From an uncultured Clostridium sp. (GTDB lineage: Bacteria > Bacillota > Clostridia > Lachnospirales > Lachnospiraceae), in the NCBI GenBank assembly GCA_900542035.1, contig UQMJ01000012.1, positions 1 to 64,000 of the forward strand: DNA of 64,000 nucleotides, read 5' to 3'. The notes under the pieces were generated by a model, which made no database searches, was not told the DNA's origin, and saw nothing but the letters and a program-made list of their open reading frames with translations. Position 1 is the first letter of the stretch. Each line of letters opens with the position of its first letter. Positions 50,212-59,906 of the stretch are shown here, piece by piece. Position numbers and translations under genes: made by a program.

Positions 50212-52139
50212 TAGAGAAAATGAAATTCTTAAGTATTTCAGGGCCAAAAGACGATATTGACCGAGTGGTTGACCAATACCTGTCCCGCTATGAAATTCAT
50301 CTTGAGAATGCGTTATCTGAGCTAAAGACCGTTCGGGATCTTCGTCCCTTTACGGAAAACAACCCTTACCGTACAGAGTACCAGCGTGCGGAAGAGCTTG
50401 CGGCGCCATTCTTAACCGGCTCCATTCCTGAACCGCCTTCTGATATGGACGCTGTCAGCGCATCTGCCGTCATACGTGAACTGGATCAGCTGGTAACCCA
50501 GCTGAATACCGAAAAAGAAGCGAAAAAAGCAGAGCTGAAAACTCTGCAGGACTCTTTAAGCAAGGTCCTTCCTTTTATCGGACTAGACTACAGCATCAGA
50601 CGGATTCTGCAGTTTAAATATATCAAGTTCCGTTTTGGACGAATCTCCAAAGAATACTATGAGAAGTTTTCTTCTTTTGTATACGACACCATTGACACGA
50701 TTTTATTTCCCTGCCGCGAGACCGATAATTATGTCTGGCTCCTTTACTTTGTGCCGGACCGTCTGGCTGACAAGGTAGATGCCATCTATGCTTCCATGCA
50801 TTTTGAGCGTTTCTATCTTCCAGACGAATATACGGGTACTCCGGAAGAATCCTGCGCTTCATTAAAAAGCCAGATCGCTTCCCTTACCAAAGAAATTGAA
50901 GTTCTGGACAGCCGGATTATTTCAGAGACTGAAAGCAGGAAAACCAGACTCTTACAGGCTTATTCCAGGCTGGATACTTTTACCCGCAATTTTGATATCC
51001 GGAAAATGGCGGCCTGCACCAAGCACGAAGAACACACTTTCTACATTTTATGCGGCTGGATGGCAGAAGATGACGCCGCCCGTTTCCAAAATGAAATCGC
51101 AGAAGATGAGAATACCTTCTGTATCGTAGAAAACGACCACAAAAACTTATTAAACGGACCTCCCACCAAGATGAAAAATCCCAAGCTGTTCAAGCCATTT
51201 GAGATGTTCATCCAGATGTACGGACTTCCTGCTTACAATGAAATCGACCCTACGATTCTAATCGGTATTACTTATTCTTTCTTGTTTGGATTTATGTTTG
51301 GAGATGTTGGGCAGGGACTGTGCCTTCTGATAGGTGGTTTCCTGCTTTACCGGTTCAAGAAAATAAATCTTGCTGCGATTATTTCCTGCTGCGGTTTCTT
51401 CTCTACTATTTTCGGATTTATGTTCGGCAGCATTTTTGGATTTGAAGACATCATTGAACCCTTATGGTTAAGACCTGCAAAAGCCATGACAAATCTTCCG
51501 TTTATTGGAATGTTAAACACTGTATTTATTGTGGCTATTGCCATTGGTATGGGTATTATCCTGCTGACCATGATTCTCAATATCATCAATGCTTACAAGG
51601 CCCATGAGCCTGTAGCATCCTGGTTTGATACCAACGGGATTGCCGGCTTTGTATTTTATGCCAGCCTGGTAACCACCATTGTCCTTTATATGACCGGAAG
51701 ACCGCTTCCGGCAACCATTGTACTGGTAGTCATGTTCCTGGTTCCTCTGGCTCTCATCTTTTTAAAAGAGCCTCTGACCGCAATGGTTGAGAAAAAAGCC
51801 GAAAAGATTGAAGGCGGAAAAGGAATGTTTGTTGTGCAGGGATTTTTTGAAATGTTTGAAGTCCTGCTCAGTTATTTTTCCAATACCCTTTCTTTTGTCC
51901 GTGTAGGCGCATTTGCCGTCAGCCACGCTGCCATGATGGAAGTTGTGCTGATGTTGGCCGGTGTGGAATCCGGCAATCCCAACTGGGCTGTCGTAGTCCT
52001 CGGCAATCTATTTGTATGCGGTATGGAAGGACTGATTGTAGGCATCCAGGTACTCCGTCTGGAGTATTATGAGCTGTTCAGCCGTTTCTACCATGGTACT
52101 GGCCGCGCCTTTTTGCCATATGGCAAAAAGACCGCCTGA
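50208..52139 (+). CDS. V-type ATPase subunit I (a-type stator)
   Basis: A 643-aa membrane stator with a cytoplasmic helical N-terminal half (about 1-330) and about seven to eight membrane helices (about 345-640). The proton or sodium path Arg lies in the C-terminal SFVRVGAFAVSHAAMMEVVL segment; FGFMFGDVGQGL and MEGLIVGIQVLRLEYYELFSRF are family signatures. Start is TTG 50208 (GGAGG 7 nt upstream), coupled to subunit C. Confidence 0.92.
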   Translation: MIEKMKFLSISGPKDDIDRVVDQYLSRYEIHLENALSELKTVRDLRPFTENNPYRTEYQRAEELAAPFLTGSIPEPPSDMDAVSASAVIRELDQLVTQLNTEKEAKKAELKTLQDSLSKVLPFIGLDYSIRRILQFKYIKFRFGRISKEYYEKFSSFVYDTIDTILFPCRETDNYVWLLYFVPDRLADKVDAIYASMHFERFYLPDEYTGTPEESCASLKSQIASLTKEIEVLDSRIISETESRKTRLLQAYSRLDTFTRNFDIRKMAACTKHEEHTFYILCGWMAEDDAARFQNEIAEDENTFCIVENDHKNLLNGPPTKMKNPKLFKPFEMFIQMYGLPAYNEIDPTILIGITYSFLFGFMFGDVGQGLCLLIGGFLLYRFKKINLAAIISCCGFFSTIFGFMFGSIFGFEDIIEPLWLRPAKAMTNLPFIGMLNTVFIVAIAIGMGIILLTMILNIINAYKAHEPVASWFDTNGIAGFVFYASLVTTIVLYMTGRPLPATIVLVVMFLVPLALIFLKEPLTAMVEKKAEKIEGGKGMFVVQGFFEMFEVLLSYFSNTLSFVRVGAFAVSHAAMMEVVLMLAGVESGNPNWAVVVLGNLFVCGMEGLIVGIQVLRLEYYELFSRFYHGTGRAFLPYGKKTA

Positions 52140-52189
52140 CACTAAATTGTTATCTCATTAAAAATTTCATATAAAAGGAGAGAATTATT

Positions 52190-52621
52190 ATGACATTAGC
52201 AGTAAAAATCACTTTAGCACTGGCATTAGTTTTAAGTATTGCAGTACCTTTCGGTGCATTTGCGGCAGGAGAAAAGACCAGAGGACGTTATAAAACCGCT
52301 CTGGCAGTCAATGTTTTCCTATTCTTCGGCACTTTAATCGTGTCCAGCGTATTTATGTTCTCCGGCAATGCAATGGCAGCAGAAGCAGCCGCTGAAACCG
52401 CTTCTTCCGCAGCAGGCTGGGGTTACCTGGCAGCCGCTTTAGCAACTGGTATGTCCTGTATCGGCGGCGGTATCGCCGTTTCTGCAGCCGCTTCCGCCGC
52501 ATTAGGAGCTATCAGCGAAGACGGCTCTATCCTTGGTAAATCCTTAATCTTCGTTGGTCTTGCCGAAGGTGTATGCTTATACGGATTAATCATTTCCTTT
52601 ATGATTTTAGGTAAGCTGTAA
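52190..52621 (+). CDS. V-type ATPase subunit K (rotor ring)
   Basis: A 143-aa protein with four hydrophobic helices. The first pair (residues 1-58) is poorly conserved; the second pair (about 75-143) is a classic c-type hairpin with the Gly-rich helix GMSCIGGGIAVSAAASAALGAI and the ion-carrying E126 in FVGLAEGVCLYGLIISF. Thus each protein seems to offer one binding carboxylate. No glutamine is found in the Gly-rich helix at the position usual for sodium-type rings, so the coupling ion is not settled. AAAGGAG lies before the ATG. Confidence 0.9.
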   Translation: MTLAVKITLALALVLSIAVPFGAFAAGEKTRGRYKTALAVNVFLFFGTLIVSSVFMFSGNAMAAEAAAETASSAAGWGYLAAALATGMSCIGGGIAVSAAASAALGAISEDGSILGKSLIFVGLAEGVCLYGLIISFMILGKL

Positions 52622-52625
52622 TTCT

Positions 52626-52934
52626 ATGAAAATGTATCTGATCAGCGACAACATCGACACCCTGACCGGTATGCGGTTGGCTGGTGTCGAAGGTACAGTC
52701 GTCCATGAACGGACGGAGCTAAAAGAAGCTCTTGATAAGGTTTTGGCCGATAAGGAAATCGGAATTATTCTTCTGACTGAAAAATTTGGCAGGGAATTTC
52801 CAGAAATTATTGACGAAGTAAAGCTGGAACGGAAATTCCCGTTGATTGTTGAAATTCCGGATCGCCATGGTACCGGCCGCAAGCCCAACTTTATCACTTC
52901 TTACGTCAATGAAGCTATTGGACTGAAACTATAA
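52626..52934 (+). CDS. V-type ATPase subunit F
   Basis: A 102-aa Rossmann-like protein of the V-ATPase F family (MYLISDNIDTLTGMRLAGVEG; IGIILLTEKFGREFPEIID; FPLIVEIPDRHG). It belongs to the central stalk with subunit D. It starts 4 bp after subunit K, with only a weak ribosome binding site in the K coding end. Confidence 0.9.
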   Translation: MKMYLISDNIDTLTGMRLAGVEGTVVHERTELKEALDKVLADKEIGIILLTEKFGREFPEIIDEVKLERKFPLIVEIPDRHGTGRKPNFITSYVNEAIGLKL

Positions 52935-52956
52935 AACAGAAAGCAGGTGACTTACT

Positions 52957-53547
52957 TTGACAACCGATGAGAAATTACAGCATTTCCTGGACATCTGTAT
53001 GGAGGATGCCAGAGAAAAAAGTTCCCGCCTGTATGACGAATATGCCGCTGCCTTAGAGCAGAGCTTTGAGGAGCATAAAAAAGAGGCTGCCAGACGCCTC
53101 GAAATGCAGCTTCAGGGCGAATCGGAAAAGCTTGACAGGGAAATGAATAAAAAACTGGCCCTGGCCCAGATTAACTTAAAACGTATGTTAAGCAAGCGGC
53201 AGGAAGAACTGAAGGATATGCTGTTTGTAGAGGTCCGGAATATGCTGGCTGATTTTATGGCTACTCCGGATTATCCGAAACTTTTGGAAAAACAGATTCA
53301 GGCAGCCCAGAAGCTGGCTGGCAGCAATGATATTATTATTTATATTGATCCGGCGGACTCGCCTCTTCTCCAGAGACTTTCCCTGACAAACCGAGATGCA
53401 GTCCGGATCAGCGAGTACTCTTTTTTAGGCGGAATACGGGCTGTCGTACCCCAGTCCCACATTTTAATCGACAATTCCTTTCAGACTAAATTAGAGGAAG
53501 CCAAACATAATTTTCATTTTCATTTAGGAGGTAAGGGCCATGAATAG
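52957..53547 (+). CDS. V-type ATPase subunit E
   Basis: A 196-aa peripheral-stalk subunit: long N-terminal helix (about 1-105) and a C-terminal globular domain (about 110-196) with GGIRAVVPQSHILIDNSF, the usual end region of V-ATPase E. Start is TTG 52957 with AGGTGA at 7 nt. It overlaps subunit A by 8 bp. Confidence 0.85.
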   Translation: MTTDEKLQHFLDICMEDAREKSSRLYDEYAAALEQSFEEHKKEAARRLEMQLQGESEKLDREMNKKLALAQINLKRMLSKRQEELKDMLFVEVRNMLADFMATPDYPKLLEKQIQAAQKLAGSNDIIIYIDPADSPLLQRLSLTNRDAVRISEYSFLGGIRAVVPQSHILIDNSFQTKLEEAKHNFHFHLGGKGHE

Positions 53548-55306
53548 TACAGGAATCATTTACGGAATCAACGGCCCTGTAGTCTACCTGCAGGATGACG
53601 CCGGTTTTCAGATGAACGAGATGGTTTACGTTGGCGACAGCCATCTGGTAGGCGAGGTTATCGGCCTGACCTCCGGCCGCACCACCATCCAGGTATACGA
53701 GGAAACTTCCGGCATCAAGCCAGGAGAACTGGTAACCGGTACCGGTTCTCCTGTATCGGTTACCCTGGCCCCTGGTATCTTAAATAACATTTTTGACGGT
53801 ATTGAACGGCCTTTAGGCGAGATTGCAAAAAAAGACGGCGCTTATATCAGCCGCGGCGTTTCCGTTGACTCCCTGGATCGGACGAAGAAATGGAGCACCC
53901 ATATGGTCGTTAAAAAGGGCGATCAGCTTCTTCCTGGTTCCATTATCGCGGAAGTTCCGGAAACCAGAGCCATTGTCCATAAAGTCATGGTTCCTCCGGA
54001 TGTGGACGGCTATGTGTTAGATGTGGTTCCGGACGGCGAATACACCATTGATGATGTCCTGATTACCTTACAGCTTCCGGACGGTACGGAGCGCAAACTG
54101 ACCATGACCCAGAAATGGCCCATCCGTACTCCAAGACCGACTGCAAAACGGTTTCCGGCTACAAAGCCGCTGGTAACCGGTCAGCGTATTCTGGACACAT
54201 TATTCCCTATCGCAAAAGGCGGTACGGCTGCAATCCCAGGCGGTTTCGGTACTGGAAAAACCATGACCCAGCATCAGATTGCGAAGTGGTCCGACGCAGA
54301 TATTATTATCTATATTGGCTGCGGCGAACGCGGCAACGAGATGACCCAGGTTCTGGAAGAATTTACTCACCTGATTGACCCAAAATCCGGCAATCCTTTA
54401 ATGGATCGAACCACTCTGATTGCCAATACCTCCAATATGCCGGTTGCAGCCCGTGAGGCAAGCCTTTATTCCGGACTGACCCTGGCAGAGTATTATCGGG
54501 ATATGGGCTATCATGTAGCAATTATGGCAGACTCTACCTCCCGTTGGGCGGAGGCTCTGCGCGAGCTGTCCGGACGTCTGGAAGAGATGCCTGCTGAGGA
54601 AGGCTTCCCTGCTTACTTAGCTTCCCGTCTTTCCGCGTTTTATGAGAGAGCCGGAATGATGCAGAACTTAAATGGTACGGAAGGATCTGTTTCCATTATC
54701 GGCGCAGTTTCCCCTCAGGGCGGCGACTTCTCCGAGCCGGTTACCCAGAATACCAAGCGGTTTGTACGCTGCTTCTGGGCCTTGGATAAATCCTTAGCCT
54801 ATGCAAGACACTTCCCTGCTATTCACTGGCTGACCAGTTACTCCGAGTATTTAACGGACCTGGCGCCCTGGTATACAGACAACGTAGATAGGCGCTTCGT
54901 AGACTACCGGAATCAGCTGGTATACCTGTTGACCCAGGAAAGCAGCCTGATGGAGATAGTAAAACTGATTGGCGCCGACGTACTTCCGGACGACCAGAAG
55001 CTGATTCTGGAAATTGCCAAAGTTATCCGTGTCGGCTTCCTGCAGCAGAATGCGTTCCACAAAGACGATACCTGCGTTCCTATGAAAAAACAGTTCCGCA
55101 TGATGGAAGTCATCCTGTATTTATACAAGAAGAGCCGGATCCTGATTTCTATGGGAATGCCTATGTCTGTGTTAAAGCAGAATCCGATTTTTGACAAAAT
55201 TATCGCCATCAAATACGACGTGCCCAATGACCGCCTGGATTTGTTTGACGACTACATGAAACAGATTGACCAGTTCTATGACAGTATCATGGAAACCAAT
55301 GCATAA
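53540..55306 (+). CDS. atpA: V-type ATP synthase catalytic subunit A
   Basis: The 588-aa catalytic subunit. Walker A is PGGFGTGKT (residues 233-241); the non-homologous region specific to V-type A subunits lies at about 110-190; ADSTSRWAEALRELSGRLEEMPAEE-type sequence (about 331-355) holds the catalytic carboxylates and SIIGAVSPQGGDFSEPV follows. It hydrolyses or makes ATP at the A/B interface. AGGAGG precedes the ATG. The operon order G-C-I-K-F-E-A-B-D is complete for a bacterial V/A-type enzyme. Direction of work (ion pump or ATP synthesis) cannot be told from sequence. Confidence 0.97.
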   Translation: MNSTGIIYGINGPVVYLQDDAGFQMNEMVYVGDSHLVGEVIGLTSGRTTIQVYEETSGIKPGELVTGTGSPVSVTLAPGILNNIFDGIERPLGEIAKKDGAYISRGVSVDSLDRTKKWSTHMVVKKGDQLLPGSIIAEVPETRAIVHKVMVPPDVDGYVLDVVPDGEYTIDDVLITLQLPDGTERKLTMTQKWPIRTPRPTAKRFPATKPLVTGQRILDTLFPIAKGGTAAIPGGFGTGKTMTQHQIAKWSDADIIIYIGCGERGNEMTQVLEEFTHLIDPKSGNPLMDRTTLIANTSNMPVAAREASLYSGLTLAEYYRDMGYHVAIMADSTSRWAEALRELSGRLEEMPAEEGFPAYLASRLSAFYERAGMMQNLNGTEGSVSIIGAVSPQGGDFSEPVTQNTKRFVRCFWALDKSLAYARHFPAIHWLTSYSEYLTDLAPWYTDNVDRRFVDYRNQLVYLLTQESSLMEIVKLIGADVLPDDQKLILEIAKVIRVGFLQQNAFHKDDTCVPMKKQFRMMEVILYLYKKSRILISMGMPMSVLKQNPIFDKIIAIKYDVPNDRLDLFDDYMKQIDQFYDSIMETNA

Positions 55307-55320
55307 AGGAGGGCATAGTT

Positions 55321-56709
55321 ATGGCAATTGAATATTTAGGTTTAAGCGCAATTAACGGCCCTCTGGTTGTTCTGGAGGGCGTTCAGAACGCTGCTTACGA
55401 TGAGATTGTAGAAATGACCGTAGGCGGCAAAGAAAAGAAACTGGGCCGTATTATTGAAGTATATAAAGGCAAGGCCATTATCCAGGTCTTTGAAGGCACA
55501 GAGGGAATGGCGCTCCGCAATACCCATACCCGTCTTACCGGTCATCCGATGGAAATTGCAGTTTCCGAATCCATGCTTGGACGTACTTTTAACGGCATTG
55601 GAGAGCCAATTGACGGACTGGGCGACATTGTATCGGATGTAAAGCTGGACATTAACGGAAAGCCCTTAAATCCCGTTACCAGAGAGTACCCCAGAAACTA
55701 TATCCGTACCGGTATTTCTGCCATTGACGGACTGACCACTCTGATCCGCGGACAAAAGCTGCCTATCTTTTCCGGCAACGGCCTTCCTCACGATCAGTTA
55801 GCGGCTCAGATCGTACAGCAGGCGTCTCTTGGCGATGACTCTGACGAAGAATTTGCAATCGTATTTGCCGCTATGGGCGTCAAATACGACGTAGCTGAAT
55901 ACTTCCGCCGCACCTTTGCAGAAAGCGGCGTTTCTTCTCACGTGGCCATGTTTGTCAACCTGGCAAACGATCCGGTAGTCGAGCGTCTTTTAACTCCTAA
56001 GATTGCGTTAACCCTGGCTGAGTACCTGGCATTTGAAAAGGGAATGCACATCCTGGTTATCTTAACCGATATGACTTCCTTTGCCGAGGCCATGCGTGAG
56101 GTTTCCTCTTCTAAAGGCGAAATTCCTTCCCGTAAGGGCTTCCCAGGATATTTGTACAGTGAGCTGGCAACCATTTATGAGAGAGCCGGAATCGTAGCAG
56201 GCGTCAATGGTTCTGTGACCCAGATTCCGATTCTGACCATGCCCAATGACGACATTACCCATCCGATTCCAGACTTAACCGGATACATTACCGAAGGCCA
56301 GATCGTACTGGATCGAACCCTTCAGGGCCAGTCCATCTACCCGCCTATTAACGTTCTTCCTTCCCTGTCCCGTCTGATGAAGGACGGCATCGGCGAAGGC
56401 TATACCAGAGAAGATCATCAGGCAGTTGCCAACCAGCTCTTCTCCTGCTACGCAAAAGTAGGCGACGCGAGAGCGCTGGCATCGGTTATCGGCGAGGATG
56501 AATTGTCTCCGATTGATAAAAAATATCTGGAATTCGGCAAGGCCTTTGAAACCCGTTTTGTAGGCCAGGACGTCCACGAGAACCGTTCCATCCTGGATAC
56601 CTTAACCATCGGCTGGGAACTGCTTGGAATGCTTCCCAGAGAAGAATTGGACCGTATTGATACCAAGATTCTGGATCAGTACTATAAACCAGCACAAACA
56701 GCGGAGTAA
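55321..56709 (+). CDS. atpB: V-type ATP synthase subunit B
   Basis: The 462-aa non-catalytic subunit. It has the same fold as A but no P-loop lysine; family signatures LPIFSGNGLPHDQLAAQI, FVNLANDPVVERLLTP and TDMTSFAEAMREVSS are clear. The Arg finger for catalysis is expected in the YPPINVLPSLSRLM region. AAAGGAGG precedes the ATG; it starts 14 bp after subunit A. Confidence 0.97.
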   Translation: MAIEYLGLSAINGPLVVLEGVQNAAYDEIVEMTVGGKEKKLGRIIEVYKGKAIIQVFEGTEGMALRNTHTRLTGHPMEIAVSESMLGRTFNGIGEPIDGLGDIVSDVKLDINGKPLNPVTREYPRNYIRTGISAIDGLTTLIRGQKLPIFSGNGLPHDQLAAQIVQQASLGDDSDEEFAIVFAAMGVKYDVAEYFRRTFAESGVSSHVAMFVNLANDPVVERLLTPKIALTLAEYLAFEKGMHILVILTDMTSFAEAMREVSSSKGEIPSRKGFPGYLYSELATIYERAGIVAGVNGSVTQIPILTMPNDDITHPIPDLTGYITEGQIVLDRTLQGQSIYPPINVLPSLSRLMKDGIGEGYTREDHQAVANQLFSCYAKVGDARALASVIGEDELSPIDKKYLEFGKAFETRFVGQDVHENRSILDTLTIGWELLGMLPREELDRIDTKILDQYYKPAQTAE

Positions 56710-56727
56710 CCGGACAGGAGGGCTTTT

Positions 56728-57354
56728 ATGAATCCAAATACGTTTCCTACAAAAGGCAACCTGATTCTGGCGAAAAATTCCCTGGCTCTGGCCCGCCAGG
56801 GATATGGCCTGATGGATAAAAAGCGGAATATTCTGATTCGGGAACTGATGGGGCTTATCGATCAGGCCAAGGGGATTCAGTCGGAAATCGACGCGACCTT
56901 TACAGAGGCTTATCAGGCTCTTCAGCAGGCTAATATTGACATGGGCATCAACTACGTCCAGGAAATCGGCTTGTCCATTCCTGTAGAAGATTCCATTAAA
57001 ATCAAGACCCGAAGCATTATGGGTACGGAAATCCCATTGGTCCAGTACGATGAAAAGCCAGTCGTACCGTCCTATTCTTTTTACAGCACAACGGAAAGCC
57101 TGGATATTGCAAAGCTGAAATTTGAAAAAGTAAAAGAACTGACCATCCGGCTTTCCATGGTGGAAAATTCTGCTTACCGTCTGGCAACGAATATTAAGAA
57201 AACCCAGAAACGGGCAAATGCTTTAAAAAACATTACCATTCCTACTTATGAGGCATTGACCAAGAGTATTTCCAATGCACTGGAAGAAAAGGAACGGGAA
57301 GAATTTACCAGACTAAAGGTCATTAAACGAACACAGGAGAAAAAAGGTCATTAA
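56728..57354 (+). CDS. V-type ATPase subunit D
   Basis: A 208-aa central-stalk subunit with N- and C-terminal long helices: FPTKGNLILAKNSLALARQGYGLMDKKR at the start (typical of V-ATPase D) and RRANALKNI-like basic C-terminal helix (TQKRANALKNITIP). It turns inside the A3B3 ring. Last gene of the operon; AGGAGG precedes the ATG. Confidence 0.93.
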   Translation: MNPNTFPTKGNLILAKNSLALARQGYGLMDKKRNILIRELMGLIDQAKGIQSEIDATFTEAYQALQQANIDMGINYVQEIGLSIPVEDSIKIKTRSIMGTEIPLVQYDEKPVVPSYSFYSTTESLDIAKLKFEKVKELTIRLSMVENSAYRLATNIKKTQKRANALKNITIPTYEALTKSISNALEEKEREEFTRLKVIKRTQEKKGH

Positions 57355-57360
57355 ACTGGC

Positions 57361-57408
57361 GCCCTGTCTCTGCCCGTTTGAAGCGAGCGGTCAGACAGGG
57401 CTTTTTTT
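57361..57408 (+). terminator. V-type ATPase operon terminator
   Basis: GCCCTGTCT (57361-57369) / AGACAGGGC stem followed by TTTTTTT. Confidence 0.9.
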
Positions 57409-57448
57409 ATCATTCCGTGTAACCCAACCGTTAATAGGAGGAACTTTT

Positions 57449-58159
57449 ATGAAATTTTTGCACCACCTGGCAGGTTTTGTTTCTGCCGTCTGCCTGATGG
57501 CGATTTTACTTATTACTTCCGTAGAAGCCGTTGCTTACTGGACTCCTGGATATTATGAAAAAGAATACACCAAATACCAGGTACTGGAAGATCTTCCGGA
57601 AATGACTATGGAGGATCTGCTTGCTGTTACAGATGAAATGATAGATTATTTAAGAGGGGATCGGGACGATCTCCATGTCTTTACTACTATGGGAGGCGAA
57701 TATCGGGAGTTTTTTAACGCCAGGGAAATTGCCCACATGGAAGACGTAAGGGGGTTGTTTTTAGGAGGCCTTACCATCCGCAGGACTGCTTTCTGCATTC
57801 TAATTGCCTGTGCTGTCTTCCTGATTGCTTCAAAAGCTAATCTGATGGCTGTGGTTCCCAAAACCATGTGTCTGGGGATGGGCGCTGTCTTTTTAGCTGC
57901 CGGTGTCCTCGGCGGCGTCATTGCCACTGACTTTAATAAATACTTTGTTCTTTTTCATCATATCTTTTTTGATAACGATTTGTGGCTTTTGGATCCGGCT
58001 ACCGATATGCTGATCAACATTGTTCCGGAACCGTTTTTTATGGATACTGCGTTCCGCATCTTAGCCGTTTTCTGCGGATCCACTGCCTTAATTTTCCTAA
58101 TCTGCCTCTTTTTGTGGAGGAAACAGCGTAAAACCGCCTTTACTTGTCCGCAAAAATAG
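57449..58159 (+). CDS. TIGR01906-like integral membrane protein
   Basis: A 236-aa protein with an N-terminal membrane helix (about 8-28), an external domain with MTMEDLLAVTDEMIDYLRGD and FNAREIAHMEDVRGLF, and three further helices (about 112-130, 137-160, 200-222). This matches the TIGR01906 (DUF1461) family, of unknown function. AGGAGG precedes the ATG. No terminator separates it from the next gene. Confidence 0.82.
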   Translation: MKFLHHLAGFVSAVCLMAILLITSVEAVAYWTPGYYEKEYTKYQVLEDLPEMTMEDLLAVTDEMIDYLRGDRDDLHVFTTMGGEYREFFNAREIAHMEDVRGLFLGGLTIRRTAFCILIACAVFLIASKANLMAVVPKTMCLGMGAVFLAAGVLGGVIATDFNKYFVLFHHIFFDNDLWLLDPATDMLINIVPEPFFMDTAFRILAVFCGSTALIFLICLFLWRKQRKTAFTCPQK

Positions 58160-58200
58160 CCTATACTGTAAAAAAACGTTACATGGAGATTAATAAATTT

Positions 58201-59883
58201 ATGACATATTTTTACAGACGCTGTACCAGGGTTCTTTCCTGGATACTTCTGTGGGTTTTTGTATTCTTAGGCGCATTTCCAATGACTTCTTTTGCCGCTC
58301 CTGCCTGGCCGGATAACGTATATATCCAGGCAGAAGGCGGTATTGTCATGGATGCTGATTCCGGCACTGTTTTGTTTGGAAAAAACATCCATGAACACTA
58401 CTATCCAGCCAGTATTACAAAAATCCTGACGGCTTTAATTGTAATTGAAAACTGCGATTTGGACGAGATGGTTACCTTTTCCTATGACGCAATTTTTAAC
58501 GTCGAGGAAAATTCCAGCAATATGGCTGCTTCTGTGGGCGATACCCTTACAGTCAGAGACTGCCTCTACGGACTGATGTTAGCGTCTGCCAATGAAAGCG
58601 CCAATGCGCTGGCGGAGCACGTTGCCGGCTCTACGGAAGCTTTTGCAGAGTTAATGAACCAGAAGGCGGCAGAACTTGGCTGCCAGGACAGCCATTTTGC
58701 CAATCCCAGCGGCTTAAACGATCCCAACCACTATACTTCTGCTTATGACATGGCTTTGATTATGCAGGCCGCGCTTCAAAATGAAACTTTTGTAGAAATT
58801 GACAGCGCTCTTTACTACAAGCACGCGCCTATTAAGCAGTATCCGGATCCAGAGGATCCCCACAACGTCGTATACGCCCATCATCAGATGCTGAAGAAAA
58901 ACTCTTCTGTATACTATCCTGGCGCCTTTGCCGGAAAAACAGGTTATACGTCTCTGGCCGGCAATACTCTGGTAACTGCCGCCAAAAAGGATTCTATGAC
59001 TCTGATTACCGTCGTACTAAACGGATCCCAGGTTCACTATTCGGATACGAAGAGGATGCTGGATTTTGGGTTTGAAAACTTCCAGACCTTAAAGGTTGCC
59101 GATTACGATCACACCTATACTTCTATTGAAAATGATATGAGTATTGCCGGACTTACCACCAGCGATATTTCTGTCCTTTCCCTGGATGACCGTTGTTATG
59201 TGACGCTTCCTAAAGGCGCTGATATTTCCGATGCCCAGGCAGTTTTAAATTACGATCTTGGAGAAACCGATCCGGATGATGCGATTGCCCAAATCCAATA
59301 TACCTACAACGACCGTTCTATTGGATCCACTTATCTGACGATCAAGGGCATTCCCGCCAGGCAAAATTATGATGTTCTGGATTCCATGGCTTCTGTAGAC
59401 AGTGAGCACGTTCCGGTAGAAACCATTCCTCCGGAAGAAACGGCAATTGTTTCTGATCGTTCCGAATCGGAATCTTTCCCGCTTCCAGATGCAGTCAGTA
59501 TTCCGGATGAAGGGAACCTGGGATCCGTTCCGGATGATCCGGCTCTTTCCGATACGCGGATGACTGTCCCTGAAAACGCTTCTGAAAAGAAGGGATTTTT
59601 CTCCGGTTTTCATTTTCCTGATATTCCGCCTGCATTCTGGATAGGACTCGCTGCCCTTCTTGCCGTTGGAGGCCTTACAGGCGCCGCTGTCATAGCCAGA
59701 AACCATTTCAGGCAGAAAGCTGCCAGAGAGCGCCAGCTGCGCAGGGAACGGCGCATACAGCGCTTAAAAGACATCGGCTGTTCAGAATCTGAATTTGACA
59801 TCATTATGGAGGAACGGAAACGCTCTTCCTATACGGTAAAGCACCGCCCCCGCAATCATCGCCGGAAACACCATTTCCGCTAG
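58201..59883 (+). CDS. D-alanyl-D-alanine carboxypeptidase (PBP5-like)
   Basis: A 560-aa exported low-molecular-weight penicillin-binding protein that trims the terminal D-Ala of peptidoglycan stems. Signal peptide about residues 10-32 (ends TSFAA); catalytic SxxK is S71-I-T-K74, SxN is S129-A-N131, and KTG is K246-T-G248. A beta-rich domain (about 300-395), an acidic Ser/Pro spacer, a membrane helix (about 483-505) and an Arg-rich cytoplasmic tail follow; this terminal helix replaces the amphipathic anchor of E. coli PBP5. Start is uncertain: ATG 58201 has GGAG 12 nt upstream; ATG 58183 has no site. Confidence 0.9.
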   Translation: MTYFYRRCTRVLSWILLWVFVFLGAFPMTSFAAPAWPDNVYIQAEGGIVMDADSGTVLFGKNIHEHYYPASITKILTALIVIENCDLDEMVTFSYDAIFNVEENSSNMAASVGDTLTVRDCLYGLMLASANESANALAEHVAGSTEAFAELMNQKAAELGCQDSHFANPSGLNDPNHYTSAYDMALIMQAALQNETFVEIDSALYYKHAPIKQYPDPEDPHNVVYAHHQMLKKNSSVYYPGAFAGKTGYTSLAGNTLVTAAKKDSMTLITVVLNGSQVHYSDTKRMLDFGFENFQTLKVADYDHTYTSIENDMSIAGLTTSDISVLSLDDRCYVTLPKGADISDAQAVLNYDLGETDPDDAIAQIQYTYNDRSIGSTYLTIKGIPARQNYDVLDSMASVDSEHVPVETIPPEETAIVSDRSESESFPLPDAVSIPDEGNLGSVPDDPALSDTRMTVPENASEKKGFFSGFHFPDIPPAFWIGLAALLAVGGLTGAAVIARNHFRQKAARERQLRRERRIQRLKDIGCSESEFDIIMEERKRSSYTVKHRPRNHRRKHHFR

Positions 59884-59906
59884 AGCGTTTACCAGGAGGA
59901 ATTTTC

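Noticed and set aside
52190..52621. Fusion of two c-subunit hairpins in subunit K with two ion sites
   Set aside because: The first helix pair has no membrane carboxylate and no Gly-rich helix; only the second hairpin looks functional.
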